7,023 nucleotides of DNA from Cytophagales bacterium (GTDB lineage: Bacteria > Bacteroidota > Bacteroidia > Cytophagales > Spirosomataceae), in contig JAGWUO010000061.1 in NCBI GenBank assembly GCA_028868395.1, positions 1 through 7,023 of the forward strand, read 5' to 3'. A program made the position numbers and the translations under genes. Below the pieces are notes generated by a model that was not told the DNA's origin, made no database searches, and saw only the letters and a list, made by a program, of their open reading frames with translations. Every line of letters starts with the position of its first letter. The stretch's first letter is position 1. Positions 7,014-7,023 of the stretch are shown piece after piece.

Positions 7014-7023
7014 CTGTCCTACA

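Noticed and set aside
1..7023. Search for CRISPR arrays, tRNA or rRNA genes, insertion sequences, defence or phage genes
   Set aside because: The window is almost fully occupied by five metabolic genes with short gaps; no matching repeats, transposase-like frames or structured RNA signatures were seen.

Overview
The window looks like chromosomal DNA of a member of the Bacteroidota. Both convincing promoters match the Bacteroidota pattern (TAnnTTTG-like -7 box with an upstream TTG/TTTG). No start codon has a clear Shine-Dalgarno sequence, and the gene content is carbohydrate catabolism. The genus cannot be read from this sequence; a plant-sugar-using Cytophagales-type bacterium is only a guess. 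The coding density is high, no gap exceeds about 80 bases, and no RNA genes, insertion sequences or CRISPR arrays were seen.

Left arm, + strand (1-2710). A 5'-truncated gene encodes an alpha/beta hydrolase fused to a divergent pectin methylesterase-like (CE8-type) domain. Its reading frame runs off the left edge, and it carries a tandem heptanucleotide repeat in frame close to that edge. After a 56-base gap with a probable promoter comes a Tat-exported TIM-barrel protein of the sugar phosphate isomerase/epimerase superfamily. A strong hairpin terminator follows and is shared with the convergent gene on the other strand.

Right arm, - strand (7013 down to 2787). This is a compact three-gene operon in transcription order: an MFS sugar permease resembling sucrose transporters (GPH/SUT type), a PfkB-family fructokinase, and a GH13 amylosucrase/sucrose hydrolase-type enzyme. 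The first two genes overlap by 4 bases (ATGA), and the third starts 6 bases after the second ends at a GTG codon. A probable promoter lies just upstream of the permease.

The right arm makes biochemical sense as cytoplasmic sucrose use. The permease imports sucrose, and the GH13 enzyme splits it, either polymerising the glucose into alpha-1,4-glucan or releasing it. The fructokinase turns the freed fructose into fructose 6-phosphate. The left arm would act outside the cytoplasm on esterified plant polysaccharides such as pectin. Together they suggest an organism feeding on plant- or algae-derived carbohydrate. The families are known; the most unusual points are the fusion protein with its altered pectinesterase active site, the in-frame heptamer repeat, and the phosphotransferase-free amylosucrase-type sucrose operon.
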